Positions 7,382-14,041 of a DNA stretch of 19,084 bases are shown here, piece after piece. The stretch covers positions 1-19,084 of the forward strand of contig CAYMWF010000008.1 of the NCBI GenBank assembly GCA_964394085.1. The letters run 5' to 3'. A program made the translations under genes and the position numbers. The stretch comes from CAYMWF01 sp964394085 [NCBI: uncultured Gemmatimonadota bacterium]. GTDB lineage: Bacteria; GCA-2686955; CAYMWF01. The stretch's first letter is position 1; each line of letters opens with the position of its first letter. Under the pieces are notes generated by a model, which ran no database searches, was not told the origin of the DNA, and saw only the letters and a list, made by a program, of their open reading frames with translations.

Positions 7382-8119
7382 TCAGACCGGTGTTTCTCCT
7401 TCATCACCGGTCGAGCGGAGTGAACGTACCTTGTGAAACAAATCCCGGATGTTCCTCGAAGTGAACACGTGTTCAATTTTCGAAAAGAAATTTTCAACCT
7501 GTGCCCCGGATGTCTCTTCGTAGTAGAACGCCTGAAGCACCATTTCCAGCTTGTCGAGCTGACGAACGAATCGCGCCTCGGGGGTTTTCCCTTCCTCGAA
7601 TTCTCGCCACAGGGCGGCGGCTCCTTCAGCTTCGGAGCCCAGTTCCGCAAGCCTGTCAACCGATTCGAGCTCCATCCGCTCGCGGTCGGGCTTCGGTATC
7701 CCGTCGGCAGGTGTGATATCCCCCGCATCGATTTCGCCGAGTTCGTGGAGAAGCGCCATTCCAATCGTTTTTTCTCTGTTTAAAGCATCGGGTTCGGAAT
7801 CGGCCAGCAGCATGGCCAGGAGAGCGGTTCCGAAGGAATGGTCCGAAACGCTCTCGCCCTGCCCCGGCGGCACTCCTCGCTGCAGCCAGCCCCTGCGATA
7901 CCGTTGTTTCAGCATCGCACATTCGAAATAGAACCTCAGACTCGCAGGGATCGGTTTGCCGTCGATCAGCTCTGCAGGAGTTACCCCCTTCACGTCTTCA
8001 TCGGGATGATTGGGAGTGAACGTATTGTCCGAAGTGGTCGTATTGTCCGTAAGGATCTGATGATTCCGGGGGGCCGGATTATGAGGAACTTTTTTCTGCC
8101 GATTATCAGTTGTCTTCAA
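7382..8119 (-). CDS. HDDC2/YfbR-like HD-domain phosphohydrolase
   Basis: HD-superfamily protein of the HDDC2/YfbR (5'-deoxyribonucleotidase-like) type, cytosolic, 245 residues. The family core starts near residue 58: LKQRYRRGWLQRGV, then ESVSDHSF with H94, then MALLHELGE (H125-E126), DAGDITPADG (131-140) and QLDKLEMVLQAFYYE near the end. Known members dephosphorylate deoxynucleoside 5'-monophosphates. The signature His-Asp reads His-Glu here (CAC GAA). The first about 50 residues are a polar, Asn/Thr-rich extension not expected for the family. I chose the TTG at 8119 because AAAGGA lies 7 bases upstream; the further GTG at 8194 has no ribosome site. It is the first gene of the minus-strand series and its gap to the next gene is filled by the 26 bp array. 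Confidence 0.82.
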   Translation of the reverse strand: MKTTDNRQKKVPHNPAPRNHQILTDNTTTSDNTFTPNHPDEDVKGVTPAELIDGKPIPASLRFYFECAMLKQRYRRGWLQRGVPPGQGESVSDHSFGTALLAMLLADSEPDALNREKTIGMALLHELGEIDAGDITPADGIPKPDRERMELESVDRLAELGSEAEGAAALWREFEEGKTPEARFVRQLDKLEMVLQAFYYEETSGAQVENFFSKIEHVFTSRNIRDLFHKVRSLRSTGDEGETPV

Positions 8120-8126
8120 GTGACGT

Positions 8127-8132
8127 TCCTTT
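8127..8132 (-). promoter_or_regulatory. Ribosome binding site supporting a TTG start
   Basis: AAAGGA on the minus strand lies 7 bases before TTG at 8117-8119. This decides in favour of the TTG over a GTG 25 codons upstream that lacks a recognisable site. A TTG start suggests modest expression. Confidence 0.6.
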
Positions 8133-8280
8133 CTGTTTACCAATATGTAACCCGCCCCGCTCCTCCAAGTCAATACAAGTTGTTTCCGGCTCACGGTTCA
8201 GCCGAGAACCGTAAAATCGGTCGAACAATGGGTGTCACATTCCAGGAATGATTGTTTTTCGGAACATTAAATAAATTAAA

Positions 8281-8326
8281 TAGTATCAAATAAATACTTG
8301 ACACTATCAAACAAAAGGATTATATT
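8281..8326 (+). promoter_or_regulatory. Consensus promoter with candidate operator for the thioredoxin cluster
   Basis: TTGACA (8298-8303), a 17 bp spacer and TATATT (8321-8326) form a near-perfect sigma70-type promoter, about 70 bp before the thioredoxin ATG. It is embedded in an AT-rich island. TATCAAA occurs twice in direct orientation at 8284-8290 and 8305-8311, exactly 21 bp (two helical turns) apart, straddling the -35 box; AGTAT...ATACT also forms a short inverted repeat (8282-8298). These could bind the MarR protein encoded downstream; that link is inference. Confidence 0.7.
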
Positions 8327-8394
8327 CTTTGTCAAGTTGCCGAATCTCGAGCGAATCGTCGCCGGATCCAAGGCGAATCAAACAGGAGTCAAGC

Positions 8395-8760
8395 ATGGAA
8401 AATTTAACGAAAGAGACATTCAAGACGAAGATTTTCGATTTCGAGGTCAATGAGGAGTGGAAGTTTTCAGGCGACAGGCCGTGCATCATCGATTTTTACG
8501 CAGACTGGTGCAGTCCCTGTAAGATTATAGCGCCTGTGCTGGAAGATCTGGCGAATGTGTACGATGGAAAAGTTGATATCTACAAGGTAAATACAGACCA
8601 GGAGCAGGAGCTCGCGGCAATGTTCAGTATCCAGAACATCCCCTCCATACTTTTCATACCGAAAGACGGGCAGCCTCAGATGGCGCTCGGGGCGCTTCCG
8701 AAATCGGACCTCGTCAAGGCGATTTCTGAAGTGCTCAAGGTGGATGAACCGAAGAACTGA
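8395..8760 (+). CDS. trxA: Thioredoxin (WCSPC active site)
   Basis: A 121-residue thioredoxin, a general cytosolic protein disulfide reductase recycled by thioredoxin reductase. The active site is W38-C39-S40-P41-C42, with Ser in place of the usual Gly; both cysteines are present. The cis-proline loop QNIPSILF, the IDFYADW strand and VLEDLA are all typical. The N terminus (MENLTKETFK...FDFE) resembles thioredoxins of Bacteroidetes and related groups. The start is the ATG at 8395 with AGGAG 6 bases upstream, not the in-frame codon at 8329, which would lie at the transcription start of the strong promoter at 8298-8326. It is followed on the same strand by the MarR and thioredoxin-like genes after a 203-base gap. 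Confidence 0.93.
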   Translation: MENLTKETFKTKIFDFEVNEEWKFSGDRPCIIDFYADWCSPCKIIAPVLEDLANVYDGKVDIYKVNTDQEQELAAMFSIQNIPSILFIPKDGQPQMALGALPKSDLVKAISEVLKVDEPKN

Positions 8761-8963
8761 AAGAACGGCCCCGGGGTTTCCGGTAGCTCGAACGCAACCG
8801 GCGACCCTCCGCAGCGCGACGTCGATCCGCGACCATCTCGGTTATGGGGATCCCTGGCTCAGCGAGCACAACTGGATCCCGCCGTGGCGCGATGTAGACC
8901 CGCTACCGACTTTTTGCTGCTGGACCGGCTAAGAATAGCGACCGGTGATATGGAGGATATAGC

Positions 8964-9473
8964 ATGAAAATCGAAGATGACTATACCGCTCTCGCCGAAT
9001 CGCTGTTCCGCCTGATCAATTACAGGAGCAGTGTTCAGAAACGGTGCGCCAACCTGGGCGATATGGAATGCAGGTTCCTGAACCTGCTTGCCGGGCTCGA
9101 AGATCCGGTATCCATGAACTTCCTGGCGGACCAACTGCGGGTGTCTCACAGCAGAATAACCCGCCTGGTCGACAGTATGGTTAAAAAGGGATTCGTCCTC
9201 AAGGAACAGTCGCTGGATGACAAGCGCAAATGGCAGGTTTTCATTTCCCGCGATGGGGCGGATGCATACAGGAGCCTGTCCGGTGTTACGCGGGAATTGC
9301 AGGCGACCCTTCTCTCGCGCCTGCCGCCGGACAGGATCGATGAAATCTACAGGCATGTGAAGCTGTATATAGACACATATCACGAGATTCTGAACGAAAA
9401 GGATGCGGAACTGGAATCGGTCAGCAGGCTCATCCCCCACAGGGCCGAGGAGAATACCGGTTTGATATGGTAA
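8964..9473 (+). CDS. MarR-family transcriptional regulator
   Basis: A 169-residue winged-helix DNA-binding regulator of the MarR family, expected to act as a dimer. The recognition region reads PVSMNFLADQLRVSHSRITRLVDSMVKKGFV (about residues 48-80) and is followed by the wing with the conserved DxR-like stretch LDDKRKWQVFIS. Long N- and C-terminal helices fit the dimerisation region. One cysteine (C29) sits in the N-terminal helix region and C36 shortly after, which could make it redox-responsive as in OhrR-type members; this is inference. The start is ATG with GGAGG 7 bases upstream. Its stop is 20 bases before the secreted thioredoxin-like gene, so the two are almost certainly co-transcribed. 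The upstream thioredoxin promoter with its paired TATCAAA sites is a reasonable target. Confidence 0.9.
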   Translation: MKIEDDYTALAESLFRLINYRSSVQKRCANLGDMECRFLNLLAGLEDPVSMNFLADQLRVSHSRITRLVDSMVKKGFVLKEQSLDDKRKWQVFISRDGADAYRSLSGVTRELQATLLSRLPPDRIDEIYRHVKLYIDTYHEILNEKDAELESVSRLIPHRAEENTGLIW

Positions 9474-9493
9474 ATGGAATCAGGGAGCTTGAA

Positions 9494-9964
9494 ATGAAAC
9501 GGTACTTTTTTTTGATAATAACATCTATGTTGCTGGCATTTTACTGCACTGCGGGCGAGGCGACCGGCAACACCGCAGACGCGACTTTGCACTGGTATAC
9601 GAACATGGCCGAAGCTCAGAAAGCGGCCGAAGAAAGCGACAGGCCGATTCTGGTGAATTTTACCGGTTCGGACTGGTGCAGGTGGTGCATCGCCCTGAGC
9701 GGGGAAGTGTTGTCGCAGCAGACTTTTATCGATTATGCGGCGAAAGAGCTCGTCACACTGAAGATCGATTTCCCTCGACGGAAACAATTGCCGGAGGACG
9801 AGGTCAGAGAGAACAATCTACTCGCCGGAAAGTATGGAGTCCGGGGTTTTCCTACACTTGTGCTCCTCGATACGGAAGGAAAGCTGATTGCCAGGACCGG
9901 CTATCGGAAAGGCGGCGCGGACAGCTATGTAGAACATCTGAAAGGGCTTCTGGATAGGAAATAG
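9494..9964 (+). CDS. Secreted thioredoxin-like protein (FTGSDWC.WC type)
   Basis: A 156-residue exported thioredoxin-fold protein. The start is the ATG at 9494 (GGGAG 6 bases upstream), which places an N-terminal signal peptide (MKRYFFLIITSMLLAFYC) at the front; an in-frame ATG at 9467 overlaps the MarR stop and would bury the signal. AFYC is a poor lipobox, so cleavage by signal peptidase I is more likely. The motif FTGSDWCRWC has C62 and C65 separated by Arg-Trp and is typical of a thioredoxin-like family common in Bacteroidetes, Planctomycetes and Verrucomicrobia, along with GFPTLVLLD (cis-proline) and TGYRKGGADSYVEHL. Its likely role is periplasmic disulfide reduction or exchange. It is the last gene of the MarR operon. 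Confidence 0.88.
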   Translation: MKRYFFLIITSMLLAFYCTAGEATGNTADATLHWYTNMAEAQKAAEESDRPILVNFTGSDWCRWCIALSGEVLSQQTFIDYAAKELVTLKIDFPRRKQLPEDEVRENNLLAGKYGVRGFPTLVLLDTEGKLIARTGYRKGGADSYVEHLKGLLDRK

Positions 9965-10122
9965 GGAACCGGCTGTCACAACCGTAAAGCAGGCACAGAT
10001 AACACCTCGTAGATATTACTGCCGGAGAAGATTTGGAAAGCAGTTTTTCTCTCTTATTGTGAAGACTCTATCCTGGTAAAGGAAAACAAACCTCCACCGC
10101 AGCCCGTCCGGCCAATCAGGAT
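9965..10122. other. Intergenic stretch before the left repeat array
   Basis: No gene is visible. Around 10041-10070 a degenerate copy of the palindromic repeat (TTTTTCTCTCTTATTGTGAAGA) may mark the outermost member of the array. No T-tract hairpin terminator for the preceding operon is evident. Confidence 0.4.
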
Positions 10123-10574
10123 CCGGGTTGCTTCAAATCTCCGTGCGAAGAATCCTATCCGCCCCTGTGACCGTAGCTTTGTCTCGGTTACTTCAACTTT
10201 CTCCGCGTGAAGAATCCACCCCACCTTTATCACCGGACCTTAATCCTCACCTCATGGGTAGCCGAACCCCGAACCCGGCAGCATCGCTTTTCTCCATGTG
10301 AAGAATCCGCGGCGATAATGGGATCAGACCTTCCTTCAACTCCGTCGGTTGAATCCGTACCCCGGCTACTTCGGCTTTCCCCGTGTAAGGAATCCAAACC
10401 GTCACAGTAACCTAAGCGACGCCCCGGTCACTTCGGTATTCTCCGTGTGGAGAATCTATGTCAGTAAAAGGATTATTCCTTCCCCACAACCCCAGTAGTC
10501 GAATTCTGGCCCGCACAACCCCGGCAGTCGAATCCATATCCCGGTTACTCAATCGTTCACCGTGTGAAGAATCG
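10123..10574 (+). repeat. Left array: six copies of the CTCCGTGTGAAGAAT repeat
   Basis: Copies of the 15 bp core lie at 10139-10153, 10201-10215, 10292-10306, 10379-10393, 10441-10455 and 10558-10572, each preceded by a related stretch (CCCCGGTTACTTCGGCTTT-like). Start-to-start spacing is 62, 91, 87, 62 and 117 bp. Copies differ by one to three bases. The copy at 10438-10455 is a perfect palindrome, ATTCTCC-GTGT-GGAGAAT. The array ends 25 bases before the stop of the HNH gene. The same repeat occurs in the opposite orientation beyond the other end of that gene. Confidence 0.85.
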
Positions 10575-10598
10575 CTATGACGGCGGTCCGCTGCTTTT

Positions 10599-12623
10599 TT
10601 ACCCGCCGACCCGCCGGAGCCTCTGGTTGATCATGCCAATTCTGCCGATATGCTGAAACTCGAACTCCGGATAAGAGCCCGATACCCGCAATCGTCCCTC
10701 ATGTATGTTGGAATGGCAGAAGCTACAGCATAAAATAAGGTTAGCAGGATCGTTGCCGCCGCCGGCCGAGAGCGGTTTCACGTGATGAACCTCGAGGGAG
10801 GATGTTTTACCGCAACCGGGCACGCGGCACACACCACCATCCCTCATGAAAATTTTCTTCCGGAGTGCGGGGCTCACCGACCGTTTCTTTCTGTCGGAAG
10901 CACCCCTTTTGTAGGCTGTGTGTAGAGCGCCATCGCAGAGCGCCTTCTCGAACAGCGATTCATCCACCTCGATACGGTCTCCATGTTTCCCGGTCATTGA
11001 GTTTTTCCCGCATTCGGGGCAGTGATGGATGTAGATATTGTATGGAGAATCCACTATCACCGGACCGAATCCATTTCCAGAGTTTGCTTCGGTTGGTTGC
11101 ACCGGCAGCTCCTCGGGTTCAGCAGTTTTGCCGTTGATGTTTGATGATTGCGTCGGTATCTCCCCAGGTTGATCTGCTTTTCCGTTCACGCCGGATGATT
11201 GCATCGGTATCTCTACTGGTTCAGCAGTTTTGCCGTTTACGCCTGATAGTTGCGCCGGTGTTGAATCAGATTCAGGAGTTCGTCCGGACTCTTTTTCGCC
11301 GGTTCGAGCGGCAGCCGAACCAACCTGTTCGTTAGGGTTGGAGACGGTTGCATTTGAAAAAGCCCCGAGCCCCGGAGCTCTCTTGGCGTGGCCTGCCGCC
11401 GCAACCTCTTCGAGGTAACGCCTGGCGTTGGAGACTACCATCCGTTCCTGTTTCCATGCGGAGCGGTTCTTCCTTTTCCAGACCCTCCTGGCTTCGAGGT
11501 ATATCGCATAATCTTCAGGAGTAAATTTCAGGGTGACGCTAACCTTCTGACTCTGACCGCCGGATGAGGTGGAATCCTTCCCCGCGATCGAAACACCGGA
11601 TGCGGCGGAAACCGGGAATGAATTTGAAACATCGGATTCGTCGGAAGCAGGGAGCGAATGCGGCAATCCTGCCCGTCCGGAATTCGCGGTGGCGGCCGAT
11701 TTTACCTCCGGAGAGGTCATACTCGCCGGAGCAGGAATCGACGAGGCTGAAGGATGAGCCTTCCCGAACGGTTTAAGGCCTGAAGGTTTAAGGCCCGACT
11801 CTACCCGCATAGGAGACCTCGCCGGCAAGGTCTGCCGAACCGGATCTGTGTTTTCGAGTTGGTCGAAGATGCCTGCCTGGTTTTCCTCTAATCGGTGAAT
11901 AGACTTCCATTTATTCCGATTCGCTGCTCCATTCGAATTCGACACGAACAACTCGAGTTCTCTGCTGGTGGAGGTCCGGGCTTTTTCGAGCATCTCGTTT
12001 TCATCGATATCCCCCTTGAGCCTCAGGATATCGCGGACTTTAGTCCAGCCGATCCTTCCTTCATCAAAGGCTGCCCTTATAATGGGTAGCTCCCTGAGCC
12101 GCCGACCGATATTCAGAAGGGCGTAAGTTTTCTTGGCGGCAATATCGCTCGCTTCTGCGGCGTATGCTATCACCGAGGAGTAACCCAACTCCAGCCACAG
12201 CCGCCTTTCGTCTAACTCGGCCAGGTAGAATGCGGCGGCCGCTTCGCTCCTCTGCATGGTTTTTGCAGCGGATCTGAACCTTTTTTCGACTTCGATGCCA
12301 GGCAGCCCGGTGCGGCATTGCATCGATTTTTCGACTTCGAAACCAGGCAGCCCGGTGCGGCATCGCATCGATAATGCGGCTTCGTTTCCCGGTAGGGCGT
12401 TCGGCTCTTTCAATGATAATTCGACCTCAGTTCCCGGAAGAGCGTCCGGGTCTGTCAACGATAATTCGGCTTCGTTTCTCCGTTGCTCTGTATTCTGGCA
12501 CGTCGATCTTTCTTTATTGAACCGGTTGTTTCGGGAGTTTGTAATTCGGCGGTTAGAATTTTCCCGGTTCCCTTCCGACTCTGTGATTTCAACCCCGACG
12601 TTTCCGATAGCTTCCATTTTCAT
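10599..12623 (-). CDS. DUF222-like / HNH endonuclease protein
   Basis: A 674-residue protein from the ATG at 12623, which has AAGGA 8 bases upstream; a GTG at 12689 without a good site would add 22 residues. Residues about 125-225 resemble the DUF222 region of the 13E12-repeat family (ELDERRLWLELGY...ALLNIGRRLRELPIIRAAFDEGRIGWTKVRDI). A CPEC zinc knuckle precedes a C-terminal HNH nuclease (about 585-645): C599-x4-C604, HH at 613-614, N628, C636-H637 and H641, with complete metal- and DNA-binding residues. Between these lie low-complexity and repeated segments: about four 15-residue units (.LPG.E..LS) near the N terminus and three 17-residue units (QSSGVNGKTAEP.EIP) before the nuclease. The gene has its own consensus promoter and is flanked by inverted arrays of a palindromic repeat. 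Its biological role is unknown; mobility or recombination is inference. Confidence 0.85.
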   Translation of the reverse strand: MKMEAIGNVGVEITESEGNRENSNRRITNSRNNRFNKERSTCQNTEQRRNEAELSLTDPDALPGTEVELSLKEPNALPGNEAALSMRCRTGLPGFEVEKSMQCRTGLPGIEVEKRFRSAAKTMQRSEAAAAFYLAELDERRLWLELGYSSVIAYAAEASDIAAKKTYALLNIGRRLRELPIIRAAFDEGRIGWTKVRDILRLKGDIDENEMLEKARTSTSRELELFVSNSNGAANRNKWKSIHRLEENQAGIFDQLENTDPVRQTLPARSPMRVESGLKPSGLKPFGKAHPSASSIPAPASMTSPEVKSAATANSGRAGLPHSLPASDESDVSNSFPVSAASGVSIAGKDSTSSGGQSQKVSVTLKFTPEDYAIYLEARRVWKRKNRSAWKQERMVVSNARRYLEEVAAAGHAKRAPGLGAFSNATVSNPNEQVGSAAARTGEKESGRTPESDSTPAQLSGVNGKTAEPVEIPMQSSGVNGKADQPGEIPTQSSNINGKTAEPEELPVQPTEANSGNGFGPVIVDSPYNIYIHHCPECGKNSMTGKHGDRIEVDESLFEKALCDGALHTAYKRGASDRKKRSVSPALRKKIFMRDGGVCRVPGCGKTSSLEVHHVKPLSAGGGNDPANLILCCSFCHSNIHEGRLRVSGSYPEFEFQHIGRIGMINQRLRRVGG
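11100..11270. repeat. 51 bp in-frame tandem repeat in the HNH gene
   Basis: Three 17-residue units (P.QSSGVNGKTAEP.E[IL]) are encoded head to tail by diverged 51 bp units. The repeat is in frame and lies in the linker between the DUF222-like region and the nuclease domain. Limits are approximate. Confidence 0.7.
12290..12490. repeat. 45 bp in-frame tandem repeat near the N terminus of the HNH protein
   Basis: Four 15-residue units with the pattern [EA]LS....[AG]LPG.E are encoded head to tail. Two pairs are more alike within the pair (DALPG/NALPG and CRTGLPG twice), suggesting stepwise duplication. Limits are approximate. Confidence 0.7.
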
Positions 12624-12730
12624 ATCAGATATCCTTTCCTTCCTGTTCCGCTCGTGCTCATTGCGAAACTTAAAACAAGTGATTTTCACCTTTAATATGA
12701 GATTTCATCCATTCATCCATTGCATGACCG

Positions 12731-12759
12731 AATATATCACGAAAAATCGAGCTTGTCAA
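12731..12759 (-). promoter_or_regulatory. Consensus promoter of the HNH endonuclease gene
   Basis: On the minus strand TTGACA (12754-12759), a 17 bp spacer and TATATT (12731-12736) precede the ATG at 12623 by about 110 bp. The hexamers and spacing are the same as in the thioredoxin promoter at 8298-8326. The gene therefore carries its own strong promoter inside the flanking repeat arrays. Confidence 0.75.
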
Positions 12760-13070
12760 ATTAGGAGATCGCGTAACGAACGATGTTACAAGGAGTTACG
12801 GCGACACATAGAAGGCTTCTACTGCATTTTGAAGAGTTTTCAGGTGAAAAATGCCAATGAAAGCAAGTTGAGCGGCTCAGGGGCGCTGTGAGGTGTCTTT
12901 ACGGTGGTATTCGGAGAAGGGTTTTGATCCGGACCATACTCGAAGTTTTTTTGTTTTTTTCAAAATAATTTCGTGGGGCATAGATAATTCACGCTCGATT
13001 CCTGGAGGAAATTTCGGTTCCCCATCGCTCAGAAGCCCGATCCGGAGCAAAAGAGAACTGCCCCCGTAGA
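12760..13070. other. Stretch upstream of the HNH promoter
   Basis: No convincing gene, RNA or repeat is visible. The short minus-strand frames here lack ribosome sites. The sequence is more AT-rich than its surroundings, with T- and A-runs near 12947-12966. Confidence 0.4.
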
Positions 13071-13407
13071 GAAATTCTTCACACGGAGAAAAGTCCTGGT
13101 AGGCTGGTGCGGGCCTAATCCCGGCGGGTTCCTGGTCAGGGCAAGCTCCTGGTCCTGGCGGAGACTGCCCCATCCATGAAAATTCTTCACTCGGAGAAAA
13201 AGTGCCGGCAGTGGGTGTTGGTACCTGGTTTGGACTGGGCCTGCCCATCCATGAAAATTCTTCACACGGAGAAAAGTTCCGGACGTCGGGGCGGTTCCTG
13301 GCCCGGGCGGCGTCTGTTCCATCCGTGAAATTCTTCACATGGGGAAAAAGTTCCGGTAGTCGGGGCGGGTTCCTGGTCCTGGCGGCGCCTGCGCCATCCA
13401 TGAAATT
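13071..13407 (-). repeat. Right array: four copies of the same repeat in inverse orientation
   Basis: The complement of the left-array core, ATTCTTCACACGGAG, occurs at 13074-13088, 13182-13196, 13257-13271 and 13330-13344. A truncated fifth unit ends at about 13407 (CATCCATGAAATTAG). Spacing is 108, 75 and 73 bp. Units share CCATCCATGAAA before the core and AAAGTTCCGG plus a GC-rich tail after it. Read on the minus strand, the sequence before the core matches the left units (CCCCG.CTAC..G.ACTTTT). The translated frame over this region is only the repeat, not a gene. Confidence 0.85.
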
Positions 13408-13838
13408 AGTCCCACCGAAACAGTCGGCACAGAGGAAAGAAGGTCGAAAATGGGTCGCGAAAGCTGCAACCGGTTATCCCGCTTACAGGAAATAAGGGAG
13501 TCTGAAAGGAGAGAGATCGAGTTCGAAAAGCGACTGGCACGGGAATAATTCCAGGGGAGTTACGATTTTGCGGACGGAAGACGGCTTTCCCACGGATTAC
13601 GTAGGGATAAGGGATTAATTTGGCTGAAAAAGTAGCACGATAGGGAGGGGATCGACCACGGGATGCAGCTGCTATGGGGGAGATCAAGAGATATCGTCAT
13701 CCTGGAATCGAGTCAGGGGTGCTGGTCTTCTGGTATCGAGTGGGGCATGCCGTTACTTTGATTCACATTATATGCGGTTAGATCGGGAATTCCTTACGGG
13801 GTCGCGACCGCCGGGATCGCTTTTGAAGGCCTGGCCCT
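13408..13838. other. Unassigned stretch between right array and transketolase repeats
   Basis: No gene with a plausible start or family resemblance is visible on either strand, and no hairpin terminator or RNA gene is recognised. A faint echo (TGGAATCGAGT and TGGTATCGAGT, near 13700-13740) is the only internal repetition noticed. Confidence 0.4.
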
Positions 13839-14036
13839 GTTCGTCAGAGAAGCTTCCGGGTATTTGCTGCAGCGGCTCCAAACGCCAGGTCGGGTTCAAG
13901 GGGTCTGGATCCGGTTGGTCAGAGAAGCCCCGTACTTTTGCCGCAACGGCTTCAAACGCCAGGCCGGGTTCAGGGGATCTGGATCCGGTTGGTCAGAGAA
14001 GCCCCCGCCAGGTCGGGTTCAAGGGGTCTGGCTCCT
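13839..14036. repeat. 75 bp tandem repeat copied from the 3' end of transketolase
   Basis: Units start at 13839 (75 bp), 13914 (74 bp) and 13988 (49 bp, with about 25 bp missing inside). All begin GTT[CG]GTCAGAGAAGC. The fourth occurrence, at 14037, is the real end of the transketolase gene: TCA at 14042-14044 is the complement of its TGA stop. Units 1 and 2 also keep the following coding stretch (CTTTTGCCGCAACGGCTTC in unit 2), so the last 15 or so codons plus the stop have been duplicated downstream of the gene. Confidence 0.85.
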
Positions 14037-14041
14037 GTTCG

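Noticed and set aside
7165-7764. Minus-strand 199-codon frame over the HD gene and 26 bp array
   Set aside because: It is a shifted frame of the HD gene running into the repeat array; composition and ending are artefactual.
8744-8932. Small plus-strand frame after thioredoxin (ends DPWLSEHNWIPPWRD...)
   Set aside because: The Trp-rich tail is curious, but its only ATG overlaps the thioredoxin end without a ribosome site and no family is recognised.
10123-10574. CRISPR array with short repeats
   Set aside because: The core is only about 15 bp and spacing varies from 62 to 117 bp; the stretches between cores are themselves related and contain decayed repeats.
12877-13401. Minus-strand open frame of 174 codons
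   Set aside because: It is the translation of the right repeat array (FSPCEEFSWMG pattern) with no ribosome site; the other two frames are open over much of it too.
13406-13687. Minus-strand 93-codon frame in the unassigned stretch
   Set aside because: It has no ribosome site and no recognisable domain; basic, low-complexity composition as expected by chance.
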